Assembly (NCBI RefSeq): GCF_014931395.1 | Contig: NZ_CP063120.1 | Location: 2,029,501 to 2,093,500 of the forward strand | Source: Haemophilus parainfluenzae | Lineage (GTDB): Bacteria; Pseudomonadota; Gammaproteobacteria; Enterobacterales; Pasteurellaceae | Direction of reading: 5' to 3' | DNA: 64,000 nt | Part shown: piece after piece, positions 1-10,386 of the stretch | Layout: each line of letters starts with the position of its first letter | How positions within the stretch are numbered: the stretch's first letter is position 1 | Made by a program: the position numbers and the translations under genes | Notes under the pieces: model-generated | Told to the model about the DNA's origin: nothing | Database searches by the model: none | What the model saw: only the letters and a program-made list of their open reading frames with translations

Positions 1-1
1 C

Positions 2-304
2 TTAGGTGCATCCACTTGGCAACTTTTCTGGCACGTAACGCTACCAAAAATAAAATGGGCATTAATTTATGGGGTGATTTTAAGTAACGCTCGTGCAATG
101 GGTGAATTCGGTGCCGTAAGTGTTGTATCTGGGCATATTCGCGGTTTGACTAATACCATTCCGCTTTATGTAGAAATTAGTTACAACGAATATCAATTTG
201 TTGCCGCATTTGCTTGCGCCAGTTTATTAGCATTAATCGCAGTGGGAACACTGGGATTGCAAAACGTAGTGAGATATGTGGAAAAGAAAAAAATCCAAGA
301 ATAA
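2..304 (+). CDS. cysW: Sulfate/thiosulfate ABC transporter permease CysW, C-terminal part
   Basis: Only the last 100 or so codons are present; the reading frame is open from base 2 and the start lies before the window. The protein would be one of two inner-membrane permeases of the sulfate/thiosulfate importer. The visible part contains the permease loop signature around [15 protein letters not shown], the EAA-type motif that docks on the ATPase, followed by a last hydrophobic segment ([17 protein letters not shown]). The ATPase gene cysA begins 17 bases downstream on the same strand, which supports CysW rather than CysT. A related molybdate permease is unlikely, because a complete modABC set lies elsewhere in the window. 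Confidence 0.85.
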   Translation, partial: LGASTWQLFWHVTLPKIKWALIYGVILSNARAMGEFGAVSVVSGHIRGLTNTIPLYVEISYNEYQFVAAFACASLLALIAVGTLGLQNVVRYVEKKKIQE

Positions 305-321
305 CAACAGGAACACAATAC

Positions 322-1398
322 ATGACAATCAAAATCCAGCAACTAAACAAACACTTTGGACAGTTTCATGCGTTGAAAGATATCAACCTAAGCTTTCCGG
401 AAAATCAGCTAACCGCCTTGCTTGGACCTAGTGGTTGTGGAAAAACAACGCTATTAAGGATCATTGCCGGATTAGAATTTGCTGATAATGGACACATTTG
501 GTTTGGTGAAAAAGAGGTGACTCAACTTTCAGCTACTGAACGCGGTGTCGGCTTTGTGTTTCAGCATTATGCACTATTTCAAAATATGACCGTCTTTGAC
601 AATGTCGCTTTTGGCTTAACGGTGAAACCTCGTAGAGAACGTCCCTCTGCAGAAGAAATTCGCGAAAAAGTCACCGCACTTTTAAAGCTAGTAAAACTTG
701 AATGGCTAGCCGATCGCTATCCTAATCAACTTTCTGGTGGACAAAAACAACGTATAGCATTAGCTCGCTCCCTTGCTGTTCAACCGAAAGTCTTACTACT
801 TGATGAACCCTTTGGTGCATTGGATGCTCAAGTTCGTAAAGAATTACGCCGTTGGCTGCGAGAATTACAACATGAACTTAATGTGACCAGCATTTTCGTT
901 ACCCATGATCAAGATGAAGCATTAGATATGTCTGATCGCATTGTGGTGATGAATAAAGGTCAAGTGGAGCAAATTGATGAGCCTAGCCAAATCTATCATG
1001 CACCACAAACCCCTTTCGTCACACAATTTGTTGGGGATGTTAATGTGTTCCACGGACACATTGATCAAGGCAATTTAGTCATTGGTGAATTTGCTCATAA
1101 TTTACAAACACATAGCAATGCGACTCATGCTGTTAATAACCAATCTGCAACGGCTTATATTCGCCCTTACGAACTAACGCTTTCGCGTGAATCTCATAAT
1201 GCCTTAGCGAGTGGTACGATTCGTCATATTAATGCTATTGGTTTTATCGTGAGAATTGAAGTAGAAAGTTCGCAAACTGAACAACCTATTGAAGTCATTC
1301 TTACCAAAGAAAACTATCTCAATGCGCAGTATAAAATAGGTGAGCATGTTTATCTCGTGCCAGATAAATTAAATCTATTTCAAGAAATGAATATTTAG
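322..1398 (+). CDS. cysA: Sulfate/thiosulfate import ATP-binding protein CysA
   Basis: This is the ATPase of the sulfate/thiosulfate importer, 358 aa. Walker A is GPSGCGKTT (about residues 35-43), followed by the Q-loop FVFQH, signature LSGGQKQR, Walker [13 protein letters not shown] and switch THDQDEA. A C-terminal regulatory domain follows. An open frame extends upstream to base 214, but the ATG at 322 gives the normal CysA N-terminus ([13 protein letters not shown]) and sits after a GGAA-type ribosome site; the extension only overlaps cysW in another frame. It is the last gene of a cys operon and ends at an inverted-USS terminator. Closely related ATPases (PotA, FbpC) are made less likely by the upstream CysW. 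Confidence 0.93.
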   Translation: MTIKIQQLNKHFGQFHALKDINLSFPENQLTALLGPSGCGKTTLLRIIAGLEFADNGHIWFGEKEVTQLSATERGVGFVFQHYALFQNMTVFDNVAFGLTVKPRRERPSAEEIREKVTALLKLVKLEWLADRYPNQLSGGQKQRIALARSLAVQPKVLLLDEPFGALDAQVRKELRRWLRELQHELNVTSIFVTHDQDEALDMSDRIVVMNKGQVEQIDEPSQIYHAPQTPFVTQFVGDVNVFHGHIDQGNLVIGEFAHNLQTHSNATHAVNNQSATAYIRPYELTLSRESHNALASGTIRHINAIGFIVRIEVESSQTEQPIEVILTKENYLNAQYKIGEHVYLVPDKLNLFQEMNI

Positions 1399-1404
1399 AA
1401 AAGC

Positions 1405-1436
1405 AAAAGTGCGGTCAAAATCAACCGCACTTTTTT
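1405..1436. terminator. Bidirectional terminator made of an inverted USS pair
   Basis: AAAAGTGCGGT and its complement flank an 8-base loop, followed by a T run on the plus strand and preceded by an A run. It lies between the convergent cysA and argG genes and can terminate both. Confidence 0.85.
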
Positions 1437-1453
1437 ACATTTAAAGGAGAAAA

Positions 1454-2791
<1,338 letters not shown>

Positions 2792-2830
2792 TTATTTCCT
2801 TCATTGTGGTTATGGTGAGTGAGTCTTTAA

Positions 2831-2863
2831 AAAGTGCGGTCAAAAATCACTGCGCTTTTCTAA
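2831..2863 (-). terminator. USS-derived hairpin overlapping a stop codon
   Basis: A complete USS at 2832-2840 pairs with a degenerate copy (ACTGCGCTTTT). On the minus strand the stem includes the last codons and the TGA of the epimerase-like gene and ends in a T run, so it looks like a terminator between that gene and argG. Confidence 0.55.
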
Positions 2864-3670
2864 CATATCATCGGGATTTGGATAACGATAAGCGAAGCCT
2901 AAATCTCGACAAATTTTATCTGCCATAATGATTCGTTTCGGATCCGAATCACTACATTCAAATTGTGGTATGGATAAATCATAAAATGCCGCTGCTTTTG
3001 TGTAATATTCTGCTCGAGTAGGATGAATTGGCGCGCAAAGATGGTAAGTTCGCAATCCATTTGGATTCATGAGTAAGGCTGTAATAGCTTGAATGCAATC
3101 CTCTAGATGCACCAAATTAACAGGTGAATAGCCCTGTTTTAAATTGTGTTTTCCTACTAAGAATTTAACCGGATGGCGTTGTTTACCAATTAATCCTGCA
3201 AGTCGAAGAATATCGCAATGCGATATTCCTGATTGGAACAAGCACTGTTCTGCTTGTATCAGTGTTTTACCCATTTCTGTTTCAGCTGAAAGTTGAGAAC
3301 TTTCATCAAATTGCCCCGAAATATCAGGAAAAACAGAAGTTGAACTGGTAAAAAGTACATGTTGTACACCTTGTTTCTTGGCTTGATTGGCTAAAAAAAC
3401 AAGATATTCACAATACTGTTGAGAAGAAAAACTGCTAGGTGGTAGGGTGATAATGAGAGCATCTACATTAAAAAGAGGGCGAATATGGTCTGGTAAACGT
3501 TTCATTTCGTCAGAAAGCGAAAAAGGATAAGTTTCAATGCCTAGCTGATGCAATTTCTGAGCATCATCAGGGGATTGTTTTGAGCCTTTTACACACCAAC
3601 CAAGCTCTTTTAAGTGCAGCGCCAGCGGTAAGCCTAGCCAACCTAAACCAACTATCGCAACAGATTTCAT
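2840..3670 (-). CDS. NAD(P)-binding Rossmann-fold epimerase/dehydratase-like protein (YeeZ-like)
   Basis: The protein has 276 aa and begins with a dinucleotide-binding motif close to GxGxxG (VGLGWLGLPLA, residues 7-17). The core fits an atypical extended short-chain dehydrogenase: LIITLPPS near residue 73, TSSTSVFPD near 108 and ILRLAGLIGK near 153. The usual YxxxK catalytic pair is not obvious, so catalysis cannot be assumed. E. coli YeeZ is the family comparison I recognise; the substrate is unknown. The gene lies between purC and argG on the same strand but is bracketed by hairpins on both sides, so it may be its own transcription unit. Confident on fold, not on function. Confidence 0.75.
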   Translation of the reverse strand: MKSVAIVGLGWLGLPLALHLKELGWCVKGSKQSPDDAQKLHQLGIETYPFSLSDEMKRLPDHIRPLFNVDALIITLPPSSFSSQQYCEYLVFLANQAKKQGVQHVLFTSSTSVFPDISGQFDESSQLSAETEMGKTLIQAEQCLFQSGISHCDILRLAGLIGKQRHPVKFLVGKHNLKQGYSPVNLVHLEDCIQAITALLMNPNGLRTYHLCAPIHPTRAEYYTKAAAFYDLSIPQFECSDSDPKRIIMADKICRDLGFAYRYPNPDDMLEKRSDF

Positions 3671-3702
3671 ACTCTTTTATTCACAATATTTTATCCATAA
3701 AA

Positions 3703-3732
3703 ATCCCTGCTATTCTAAAGCATAGCAGGGAG
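3703..3732 (-). terminator. Terminator of purC
   Basis: TCCCTGCTA and TAGCAGGGA form a 9-10 bp stem with an 8-base loop. On the minus strand it is followed by an A/T-rich ATTTTTATGG tail. It sits 11 bases past the purC stop. Confidence 0.75.
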
Positions 3733-3742
3733 TTTGTTAATG

Positions 3743-4612
3743 TTATTTTGTTAATAAATCCAACGCCTCTTGATATTTAGCCACTGTTTTTTCAATCACT
3801 TCTTTTGGTACTTTCGGTGCTGGCGGTTGTTTATTCCAACCACTTTGTTCTAACCAATCTCGTACAAATTGCTTATCAAATGACGGTGGATTTGTTCCTT
3901 CTTTATAAGTATCAACTGACCAAAAACGGCTAGAATCCGGTGTTAATACCTCATCCATTAAAGTGAGCGTGCCATTTTCATCTAAACCAAATTCAAATTT
4001 GGTATCACAAATAATAATACCTTTAGTTAGCGCATATTTTGCTGCCTCAGTATAAAGTGCAATCGCTTTTTCTCTCACTTGTGCCGCTAACTCTGAACCA
4101 ATGGCTTTTTCACATTGTTCATAGCTAATATTAATATCGTGGTTGCCCACTTCTTCTTTACTTGATGGCGTAAAAATCGGTTCAGGTAATTTACTTGCCT
4201 CAACTAATCCTTCCGGTAATTTCAAACCACAAATGGTCCCTGTTTGCTTATAATCTTTTAGCCCGCTACCCGTTAAATAACCACGCACGATAGACTCAAT
4301 CTTAATTGGAATCAAACGTTTACAAACCACTGCGCGATCTTTTACTAAATCAGCCTCTTCTTTTGGTAACACATCATAAACTGAATCACCCGTAAAATGA
4401 TTCGGCATAATATGGGCTAACTTATTGAACCAGAAATTGGAAATTTGAGTCAGAATTTCACCTTTACGTGGGATAGGATCATCTAAAATCACATCAAATG
4501 CGGACAAACGGTCACTGGCTACCATTAACATCCGTTTATCATCGATCTCATAAAGATCACGCACTTTTCCCGAATAGATTTTTTTTAGACTAAGTTGTGT
4601 CATTGCTTGCAC
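3743..4612 (-). CDS. purC: Phosphoribosylaminoimidazole-succinocarboxamide synthase (SAICAR synthase)
   Basis: It joins aspartate to CAIR with ATP in purine synthesis. It has 289 aa, which is the longer SAICAR synthase type; the E. coli enzyme is about 237 aa. The N-terminus [28 protein letters not shown] is the family's nucleotide-binding opening, and [10 protein letters not shown] and [14 protein letters not shown] are the C-terminal signatures. Two starts are close: the ATG at 4612 and a second ATG three codons later (MTQLSLKK); both are plausible. A PurR-type palindrome lies about 50 bases upstream, which fits purine repression. The gene is divergent from prfC. Confidence 0.96.
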   Translation of the reverse strand: MQAMTQLSLKKIYSGKVRDLYEIDDKRMLMVASDRLSAFDVILDDPIPRKGEILTQISNFWFNKLAHIMPNHFTGDSVYDVLPKEEADLVKDRAVVCKRLIPIKIESIVRGYLTGSGLKDYKQTGTICGLKLPEGLVEASKLPEPIFTPSSKEEVGNHDINISYEQCEKAIGSELAAQVREKAIALYTEAAKYALTKGIIICDTKFEFGLDENGTLTLMDEVLTPDSSRFWSVDTYKEGTNPPSFDKQFVRDWLEQSGWNKQPPAPKVPKEVIEKTVAKYQEALDLLTK

Positions 4613-4660
4613 CTTTAATTATAAGAATAAAAAATCGGTAGATATTGTACCGCACTTTTG

Positions 4661-4676
4661 GCGCAAACGTTTGCTT
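4661..4676 (-). promoter_or_regulatory. PurR operator upstream of purC
   Basis: The perfect 12-base palindrome GCAAACGTTTGC (4663-4674) sits inside a 16-base match to the gamma-proteobacterial PurR box (ACGCAAACGTTTNCNT). It lies about 50 bases upstream of purC, where a repressor would cover the promoter. It is also in the intergenic region shared with prfC. Confidence 0.8.
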
Positions 4677-4822
4677 TTTTTTTATTAAAATTTTAAAGAA
4701 AAGAAATTACAGAGTTATACCCAAAAATAATCAATAGATAATAAAAGAAAAACAATTTAATTTGAGCTCAATCTGAAAATCAGCGACAATACAGCATTAT
4801 TTAAAACAGAAGAAACAAGACA

Positions 4823-6406
4823 ATGAGTTATCCATTAGAAGAAGTTAATAAACGTCGCACATTTGCAATTATTTCCCACCCTGATGCGGGTAAAACCACC
4901 ATCACCGAAAAAGTATTGTTATACGGCAATGCCATTCAAAAAGCAGGCTCAGTAAAAGGTAAAGGCTCTGCACAGCATGCAAAATCTGACTGGATGGAAA
5001 TGGAAAAACAACGTGGTATTTCCATTACGACTTCCGTGATGCAATTCCCTTACAATGAATGCTTGGTGAATTTATTAGATACGCCGGGGCATGAGGATTT
5101 CTCGGAAGATACCTACCGCACTTTGACGGCTGTGGATAGTTGCTTAATGGTTATCGACTCGGCAAAAGGGGTTGAGGAACGTACCATTAAATTAATGGAA
5201 GTCACCCGTTTGCGCGATACACCAATTATCACTTTCATGAATAAACTTGACCGTGATATTCGAGATCCGATGGAATTATTAGATGAAGTGGAAAGCGTAT
5301 TAAAAATCCATTGTGCACCGATTACTTGGCCAATTGGTTGCGGCAAATTGTTTAAAGGGGTTTATCATTTATATAAACATGAAACCTATCTTTATCAAAG
5401 TGGGCAAGGCTCGACCATTCAAGAAGTACGCATTGTGAAAGGTCTAAATAGCCCAGAATTAGATGCCGCCGTAGGTGATGACTTAGCCCAACAACTGCGT
5501 GATGAATTAGAGCTTGTAAAAGGTGCAAGTAATGAATTTGATTTGGATTTATTCCTAAGTGGTGAATTAACACCTGTCTTTTTCGGTACTGCATTAGGTA
5601 ACTTCGGTGTTGATCATTTCTTAGATGGTTTAACTGAATGGGCACCTGCTCCACAAGCTCGTCAAGCAGATACCCGCAAGGTTTCAGCAGAAGAAGAAAA
5701 ATTCACTGGTTTCGTGTTTAAAATCCAAGCCAATATGGATCCAAAACACCGCGACCGTGTGGCTTTCCTACGCGTAGTTTCTGGTAAATACGAAAAAGGG
5801 ATGAAACTTAAACATGTGCGTATTGGTAAAGATGTGGTTATTTCCGATGCGCTCACCTTTATGGCGGGGGACCGTACCCATGCCGATGAGGCCTATGCTG
5901 GCGATATTATCGGCTTGCACAATCACGGCACAATTCAGATTGGTGATACCTTCACACAAGGTGAAGATCTGAAATTTACCGGTATTCCAAACTTTGCGCC
6001 TGAATTATTCCGTCGCATTCGTTTGAAAGATCCTCTTAAACAAAAACAATTGTTGAAAGGCTTAGTACAACTTTCTGAAGAAGGAGCTGTGCAAGTATTC
6101 CGTCCATTAAGCAATAATGATTTGATTGTTGGCGCGGTCGGTGTATTACAGTTTGACGTGGTTGTTTCGCGTTTGAAATCTGAATATAACGTTGAAGCCA
6201 TTTACGAAACGGTCAATGTCGCAACGGCTCGTTGGGTGGAATGTGCGGATAACAAAAAATTTGAAGAGTTCAAACGCAAAAATGAGCAAAATCTAGCATT
6301 AGATGGTGGCGATAATCTTACTTACATTGCACCAACTATGGTTAATTTAAATCTTGCACAAGAACGTTATCCTGATGTGACCTTCTTTAAGACAAGGGAA
6401 CATTAA
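4823..6406 (+). CDS. prfC: Peptide chain release factor 3 (RF3)
   Basis: This translational GTPase recycles RF1/RF2 from the ribosome after termination. It has 527 aa, close to E. coli RF3 (529). The G1 motif SHPDAGKTT lies near residues 18-26. G2 falls in the [12 protein letters not shown] region, G3 is DTPGHEDF and G4 is NKLDRD. The C-terminal half has the EF-G-like domains 2 and 3. The start at 4823 follows an AGAAACAAGA ribosome site. It is monocistronic or co-transcribed with the small gene behind it; an inverted USS pair separates them by 10 bases. Confidence 0.96.
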   Translation: MSYPLEEVNKRRTFAIISHPDAGKTTITEKVLLYGNAIQKAGSVKGKGSAQHAKSDWMEMEKQRGISITTSVMQFPYNECLVNLLDTPGHEDFSEDTYRTLTAVDSCLMVIDSAKGVEERTIKLMEVTRLRDTPIITFMNKLDRDIRDPMELLDEVESVLKIHCAPITWPIGCGKLFKGVYHLYKHETYLYQSGQGSTIQEVRIVKGLNSPELDAAVGDDLAQQLRDELELVKGASNEFDLDLFLSGELTPVFFGTALGNFGVDHFLDGLTEWAPAPQARQADTRKVSAEEEKFTGFVFKIQANMDPKHRDRVAFLRVVSGKYEKGMKLKHVRIGKDVVISDALTFMAGDRTHADEAYAGDIIGLHNHGTIQIGDTFTQGEDLKFTGIPNFAPELFRRIRLKDPLKQKQLLKGLVQLSEEGAVQVFRPLSNNDLIVGAVGVLQFDVVVSRLKSEYNVEAIYETVNVATARWVECADNKKFEEFKRKNEQNLALDGGDNLTYIAPTMVNLNLAQERYPDVTFFKTREH

Positions 6407-6416
6407 TTGCAATACG

Positions 6417-6456
6417 AAGTGCGGTCAAAATTTATAGTGAATTTGGTACCGCACTT
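6417..6456 (+). terminator. Wide-loop inverted USS pair after prfC
   Basis: AAGTGCGGT (6417-6425) and ACCGCACTT (6448-6456) pair across a 22-base loop. There is no long T run behind the stem, so termination is likely incomplete. The next gene starts 14 bases downstream. Confidence 0.5.
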
Positions 6457-6469
6457 TATGAGAAATAAA

Positions 6470-6889
6470 ATGAAAAAACGACACTTCATCTGTATCGTTC
6501 TTATACTAGTTGCCGCATTAAGCTGGCGATGGCGTAATGTTTGTCGAGATATAGAATATTCGATGAACTCGACTAATCATTGTGTAAACCACAGTTTTCC
6601 AGAATTCAAGCGTAATATTTCTGTTTGTGCAGGTTTCATTCCTAATGGTTTTTCACTTAATTTGGGTTATCGTGCCACAGTTTTTGTGTTTGATCTTAAT
6701 AAGAATTTGCTTGGCTTTTACGATCTTGGCGAAGAATACATGGATGGAATAGGAGATAAGTCTGGTCCATACGTCGATGAAGACACTTTTGATCTTGGCT
6801 TACTGGGGCAAGGTAGTGAATTTGATACGACACCATGGTTTCATCGCCGATTAGAAGCAAAACTTATCGAGAGAATGTGTAAAAAATAA
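6470..6889 (+). CDS. Small exported or membrane-anchored protein of unknown function
   Basis: I do not recognise this family. The protein has 139 aa from the ATG at 6470; the open frame runs back to a TTG at 6407, but that stretch is the USS terminator of prfC. Residues 1-25 (MKKRHFICIVLILVAALSWRWR) look like an uncleaved signal anchor or signal peptide. The mature part has several cysteines (about residues 27, 40, 52 and one close to the C-terminus), which suggests disulfides in the periplasm. It ends in an acidic, glycine-rich stretch. No lipobox is visible. It lies between prfC and a tRNA cluster, and nothing in the neighbourhood suggests a role. Confidence 0.6.
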   Translation: MKKRHFICIVLILVAALSWRWRNVCRDIEYSMNSTNHCVNHSFPEFKRNISVCAGFIPNGFSLNLGYRATVFVFDLNKNLLGFYDLGEEYMDGIGDKSGPYVDEDTFDLGLLGQGSEFDTTPWFHRRLEAKLIERMCKK

Positions 6890-6918
6890 ATACTACCTTA
6901 AACAAAAATGAAATAAAC

Positions 6919-6949
6919 AAAGTGCGGTTAAATTTAATCGCATTTTTTT
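6919..6949. terminator. Degenerate USS hairpin between the small gene and the tRNA operon
   Basis: AAAGTGCGGTTAAA pairs imperfectly with TTTAATCGCATTT, with T runs on both strands. It can end the plus-strand small gene and the minus-strand tRNA operon. Confidence 0.65.
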
Positions 6950-6975
6950 ATATAAAAGCAATAGAGAAAATAAGA

Positions 6976-7050
6976 TGGCTGGGGTACTAGGATTCGAACC
7001 TAGGGATGCCGAGATCAAAACCCGGTGCCTTACCGCTTGGCGATACCCCA
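6976..7050 (-). tRNA. tRNA-Gln (anticodon TTG), copy 2 of the operon
   Basis: This 75-nt gene has the encoded CCA end. The acceptor TGGGGTA pairs with TACCCCA, the anticodon loop TTTTGAT gives TTG, and the T arm is GGTTCGAATCC. It closely resembles E. coli tRNA-Gln and is identical to the neighbouring copy at 7098-7172. Confidence 0.97.
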
Positions 7051-7097
7051 ACTGGAATTCTTTGATTGGAAATAAAGAAGATTTTATTTAGATAGTA

Positions 7098-7172
7098 TGG
7101 CTGGGGTACTAGGATTCGAACCTAGGGATGCCGAGATCAAAACCCGGTGCCTTACCGCTTGGCGATACCCCA
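7098..7172 (-). tRNA. tRNA-Gln (anticodon TTG), copy 1 of the operon
   Basis: This 75-nt gene is identical to the copy 47 bases downstream, with anticodon TTG and encoded CCA. It follows tRNA-Leu in the transcript. Confidence 0.97.
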
Positions 7173-7199
7173 ACTACTATTTGACTGAAAGCTGATAAA

Positions 7200-7284
7200 T
7201 GGTGCGGGACGAGGGACTTGAACCCACACACCTCTCGGCGCCAGAACCTAAATCTGGTGCGTCTACCAATTTCGCCAGTCCCGC
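7200..7284 (-). tRNA. tRNA-Leu (anticodon TAG)
   Basis: This 85-nt class II tRNA has a long variable arm (CGCCGAGAGGTG). The anticodon loop TTTAGGT reads TAG. The acceptor GCGGGAC pairs with GTCCCGC before ACCA. It resembles E. coli leuW, which sits in a similar met-leu-gln operon. Confidence 0.97.
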
Positions 7285-7289
7285 AAACT

Positions 7290-7366
7290 TGGTGGCTACA
7301 GCGAGATTCGAACTTGCGACCCCAACATTATGAGTGTTGTGCTCTAACCAACTGAGCTATGTAGCC
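7290..7366 (-). tRNA. tRNA-Met (elongator, anticodon CAT)
   Basis: This 77-nt gene begins GGCTACA and ends TGTAGCCACCA. The anticodon loop CTCATAA reads CAT. The first base pair is a normal G-C and the sequence resembles E. coli metT, so this is the elongator rather than the initiator tRNA. It is the first gene of the operon. Confidence 0.96.
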
Positions 7367-7401
7367 ATCATTTGCTTTACCTTATCGGCTTTGCGGGGCG
7401 T

Positions 7402-7430
7402 ATTATCCTGATTTGACCTATTCTCGTCAA
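7402..7430 (-). promoter_or_regulatory. Promoter of the tRNA operon
   Basis: Read on the minus strand: TTGACG (-35), a 17-base spacer, then GATAAT (-10), followed by the GC-rich discriminator ACGCCCCGC. This is the arrangement expected of a strong, stringently controlled stable-RNA promoter. It lies about 35 bases before tRNA-Met. Confidence 0.85.
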
Positions 7431-7489
7431 TCATTTTTTTGCAAAAAACGGATTTTTTGATTTAGTTGATTATAAATAAAACGCTTTTG

Positions 7490-8233
7490 CTATTTTTTGT
7501 TCACATCAAGAACGGAGATCATTCCAACAAAACGCTTCCAATGCAAGGTGTTAAATTGCCCTGGAATATACCAATTAGATATTGTTCCATCAAGATATAA
7601 GGCATCATGACAACCTATTTTCAGCAAACCTTGGCTCAATGTATAAAGATTAGGCTCACCTTTTATCGTCATCAAGAACAGTAATTCGTTCTGCTTCGTC
7701 AAACACACTGCATTACGCTTATGATAGCTTTCTAGGCTTGCTCTAAATTGCGGATTTATTTTGCCATGAATAATCAACATCGGGCCCGATTGCAGCGCAA
7801 AATCCGGCTTGAGTTTGCTTTTCTGATAAGCGACTGTAGTTAAAATGTAGGGCTTATTTCCTGCAATGGCAAACACACCATTGGGTTGTACATGAAAGTT
7901 ACCTTTGCCTGATTTTGTATTTAACGCATTGAGCTCTTTTCCATGCTCAATCCATAATCCCGCTGGCGTATTATCCATGCTATAAATGCCTGCATTCATG
8001 ATCATTTTCACGTTATAGCTAGGCTCTAAGGCATTTTTGAGACGCGTTAAACTTTGATAATCGTTACCTTCAGCATCTTTCCAATGTAGCTGTACTTCTT
8101 CTGGCTTTGCTTGAAAAATTCCATAAGTAATATTGCCATCATCAAAAGTTCGGTATTCCGCTAGGGCTGGCACACTCATCAGTAACGATGCGCCACTGAA
8201 AAGTGCGGTCAAAAATTTAATCGTTTTTTTCAT
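7490..8233 (-). CDS. Exported DUF2233 / phosphodiester glycosidase family protein
   Basis: The protein has 247 aa with a clear signal peptide ([25 protein letters not shown], cleavage after ALA near residue 25). The mature part carries the NAGPA/DUF2233 landmarks: [38 protein letters not shown] and a C-terminal [14 protein letters not shown]. coli YigE is the comparison I recognise. Related proteins cleave phosphodiester-linked sugars, but its substrate is unknown. It should act in the periplasm. Its start lies inside the end of hemA (17-base overlap), so the two are translationally coupled, though no functional link to haem synthesis is evident. Confidence 0.82.
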   Translation of the reverse strand: MKKTIKFLTALFSGASLLMSVPALAEYRTFDDGNITYGIFQAKPEEVQLHWKDAEGNDYQSLTRLKNALEPSYNVKMIMNAGIYSMDNTPAGLWIEHGKELNALNTKSGKGNFHVQPNGVFAIAGNKPYILTTVAYQKSKLKPDFALQSGPMLIIHGKINPQFRASLESYHKRNAVCLTKQNELLFLMTIKGEPNLYTLSQGLLKIGCHDALYLDGTISNWYIPGQFNTLHWKRFVGMISVLDVNKK

Positions 8234-9539
8234 TTAAGGGATGGGTTAAATGCAACGCATTTGAAAAGGCATGCAACCCTTCTGCATTACCCGATCTCAT
8301 CATGGATTGCATGGTTTGGGTTGGAGCATGAATAAGTTTATTTGTTAATTTATAACTTAATTCTTGCAGAATTTTTTCAGTATTCTCACCTTGTTGAATT
8401 TGGTGTAACGCTTTTTCGAGTAATTCTTGGCGAGTATTCTCTGCCTCATCACGATAATGACGAATTAAATTAGAGAACTGTTGAACTTTCAACCATTCAA
8501 AGAAGGCATTACATTCTTGTGTAATGATATCTTGTGCTTGCTCTGATGCTTGCTCACGTTGAGAAAGATTACGTTGGATAATATCTTGCAAATCATCCAC
8601 GGTGTAATGATACACACTTTCTAATTCAGAGACATTTTCATCAATATCGCGCGGCACGGCGATATCAACCATTAAAGTCGGTCTAAATTGGCGTGCTTTC
8701 TCCGCAATTTCAGCCATCGCTTTAGTGATTAAAATAGTCGGACTGCCTGTAGAGCTGATGACAATATCGGCTTGATTTAGCGGTATTTGCAATTCATCAA
8801 GCGAATACACATCAATCGGTGTATTAGACGCTAATTTTTCCACCAACTGCTCAGCACGAGATAAAGTGCGGTTAGCAATCATCAATTTTTTTACCCCGTG
8901 GCGTAATAAATGACGGCTTACCAATTCAATGGTTTCCCCTGCCCCAACAAGCAAAATTTGTAATTCACGTAAAGATTCAAAAATCTGGCGTGCCAAGCTA
9001 CAAGCTGCATAGGCCACCGACACAGCGCTTTCACCAATATTGGTTTCAGTGCGCACACGTTTTGCTGTTGCAAAGGTTTTTTGGAACAAGCGAGAAAGCG
9101 TACTCGAAAGCGGAATATTCGCCGCTTGATAATAATCTTCACTGATTTGAAAAGCTTGCTTCACCTGTCCTAGAATTTGCGGCTCCCCCAAAATTAATGA
9201 ATCCAAACCACATGCCACGCGCATTAAATGATTTGCGGCTTGTTGATTTTGATGTGCGTAAATACTTTTATTTAATTCATCGACAGAAAGCTGATGAATG
9301 TTAGCAAACCAATTTATACAGTTCGTTTGCCATTGCTTACACTCTTGGGGTGAAATTTGACGATGGTGAAGATAAATCTCTGTACGGTTACAGGTAGAAA
9401 GAATAACTGCACTTTCTGCCAAATCTTGTTGGTGAATTTGTTGTAAGGCAAGCTGCCGCTTTTCTTCAGAAAAAGCGACTTTCTCACGAACAGCAACAGA
9501 AGCCGTTTTATGATTAATGCCTAAAACAAGAAGGGTCAT
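8217..9539 (-). CDS. hemA: Glutamyl-tRNA reductase
   Basis: It reduces glutamyl-tRNA(Glu) with NADPH to glutamate-1-semialdehyde, the first step of C5 tetrapyrrole synthesis. It has 440 aa, slightly longer than E. coli HemA (418). The catalytic cysteine is C50 in STCNRTEIY. The GlutR N-terminal opening [20 protein letters not shown] is canonical, the NADPH-binding segment VGAGETIEL is near residue 197 and [11 protein letters not shown] near 294. The C-terminal dimerisation helices are intact. The gene shows no frameshift. Its presence means the organism can start haem synthesis from glutamate, unlike H. influenzae. Confidence 0.97.
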   Translation of the reverse strand: MTLLVLGINHKTASVAVREKVAFSEEKRQLALQQIHQQDLAESAVILSTCNRTEIYLHHRQISPQECKQWQTNCINWFANIHQLSVDELNKSIYAHQNQQAANHLMRVACGLDSLILGEPQILGQVKQAFQISEDYYQAANIPLSSTLSRLFQKTFATAKRVRTETNIGESAVSVAYAACSLARQIFESLRELQILLVGAGETIELVSRHLLRHGVKKLMIANRTLSRAEQLVEKLASNTPIDVYSLDELQIPLNQADIVISSTGSPTILITKAMAEIAEKARQFRPTLMVDIAVPRDIDENVSELESVYHYTVDDLQDIIQRNLSQREQASEQAQDIITQECNAFFEWLKVQQFSNLIRHYRDEAENTRQELLEKALHQIQQGENTEKILQELSYKLTNKLIHAPTQTMQSMMRSGNAEGLHAFSNALHLTHPLNEKND

Positions 9540-9674
9540 AAAAACCTAATAAAAACAACCGCACTTTTATGAACATGCGGCTAAGTAGAAAATAAAAAGT
9601 TTCGCTATTTTAATGAATTGTTGAGAATTGAGCAAATTTCAAGAGAAAAAACTCAAGCAAATAACTAAAATGAG

Positions 9675-10376
9675 TTAAAACTTATCTTTTGCTAAACGCC
9701 ATTGTGTAAATTCGTCTAAATTTTTTGCTTGTAAAAACGGATTAATTTGTTTCTCTAATTCAATTGTTGTCGGCAAGCTCGGCTTACCCTCTGCTCGATA
9801 ACGTTCCACTAAAACACGTTGATTTTTGACCGCACTTTTATCTGCCAATACGGTTTCCGCAAAAGCTAAATTACCCAGCGTATATTCATGAGCGGGGCAA
9901 ACAACGGTTTCATTCGGTAATTGATTAAAACGTTGCATAGATTCAAACATTTGTGCAAAATTTCCCGTAAATACGCGACCACAGCCCGCAGAGAATAACG
10001 CATCACCGCAAAATAAATGCCCATCCACCAAATAGCTGACATGCCCTGCCGTATGACCACCACTTGGCAAAACTTCAATATGATAATGTGCCGTATTAAT
10101 CACGCCACTATCCATAATGTTGGTAGCCCCTTTATTTGCACATTCTGTTGGACCGAAAACTGGCACATTGGGATAATATTGCTTAAACGCCGCGACACCT
10201 TGCACATGATCATCGTGATTATGGGTTAATAACACCGCCTCTACGTCTAACTTATTCGATTCTAAATACGGAATTAAACGGGTTATTTCTGGGATATCGA
10301 TCACAATTACGGGGAAATTTTCTCGTCTATAAAGCCAAATATAGTTATCATTGAGCGCAGGAATAGGAACTAGCAT
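9675..10376 (-). CDS. gloB: Hydroxyacylglutathione hydrolase (glyoxalase II)
   Basis: It hydrolyses S-lactoylglutathione to lactate and glutathione in methylglyoxal detoxification. It has 233 aa, a little shorter than E. coli GloB (251). The metallo-beta-lactamase motif THNHDDH is at residues 51-57 (H52, H54, D56, H57), with the further ligands in GGHTAGH and CGDALF and the late histidine in CPAHEYT. The gene is divergent from a methyltransferase gene, as gloB and yafS are in E. coli. A methylglyoxal synthase gene (mgsA) lies elsewhere in this window. Confidence 0.95.
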   Translation of the reverse strand: MLVPIPALNDNYIWLYRRENFPVIVIDIPEITRLIPYLESNKLDVEAVLLTHNHDDHVQGVAAFKQYYPNVPVFGPTECANKGATNIMDSGVINTAHYHIEVLPSGGHTAGHVSYLVDGHLFCGDALFSAGCGRVFTGNFAQMFESMQRFNQLPNETVVCPAHEYTLGNLAFAETVLADKSAVKNQRVLVERYRAEGKPSLPTTIELEKQINPFLQAKNLDEFTQWRLAKDKF

Positions 10377-10386
10377 AAATTACCTT

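Noticed and set aside
214-321. N-terminal extension of cysA
   Set aside because: It overlaps cysW in another frame; the ATG at 322 matches the family start.
6407-6469. TTG-initiated extension of the small exported protein
   Set aside because: The stretch is the inverted USS pair after prfC. The ATG at 6470 gives a proper signal sequence.
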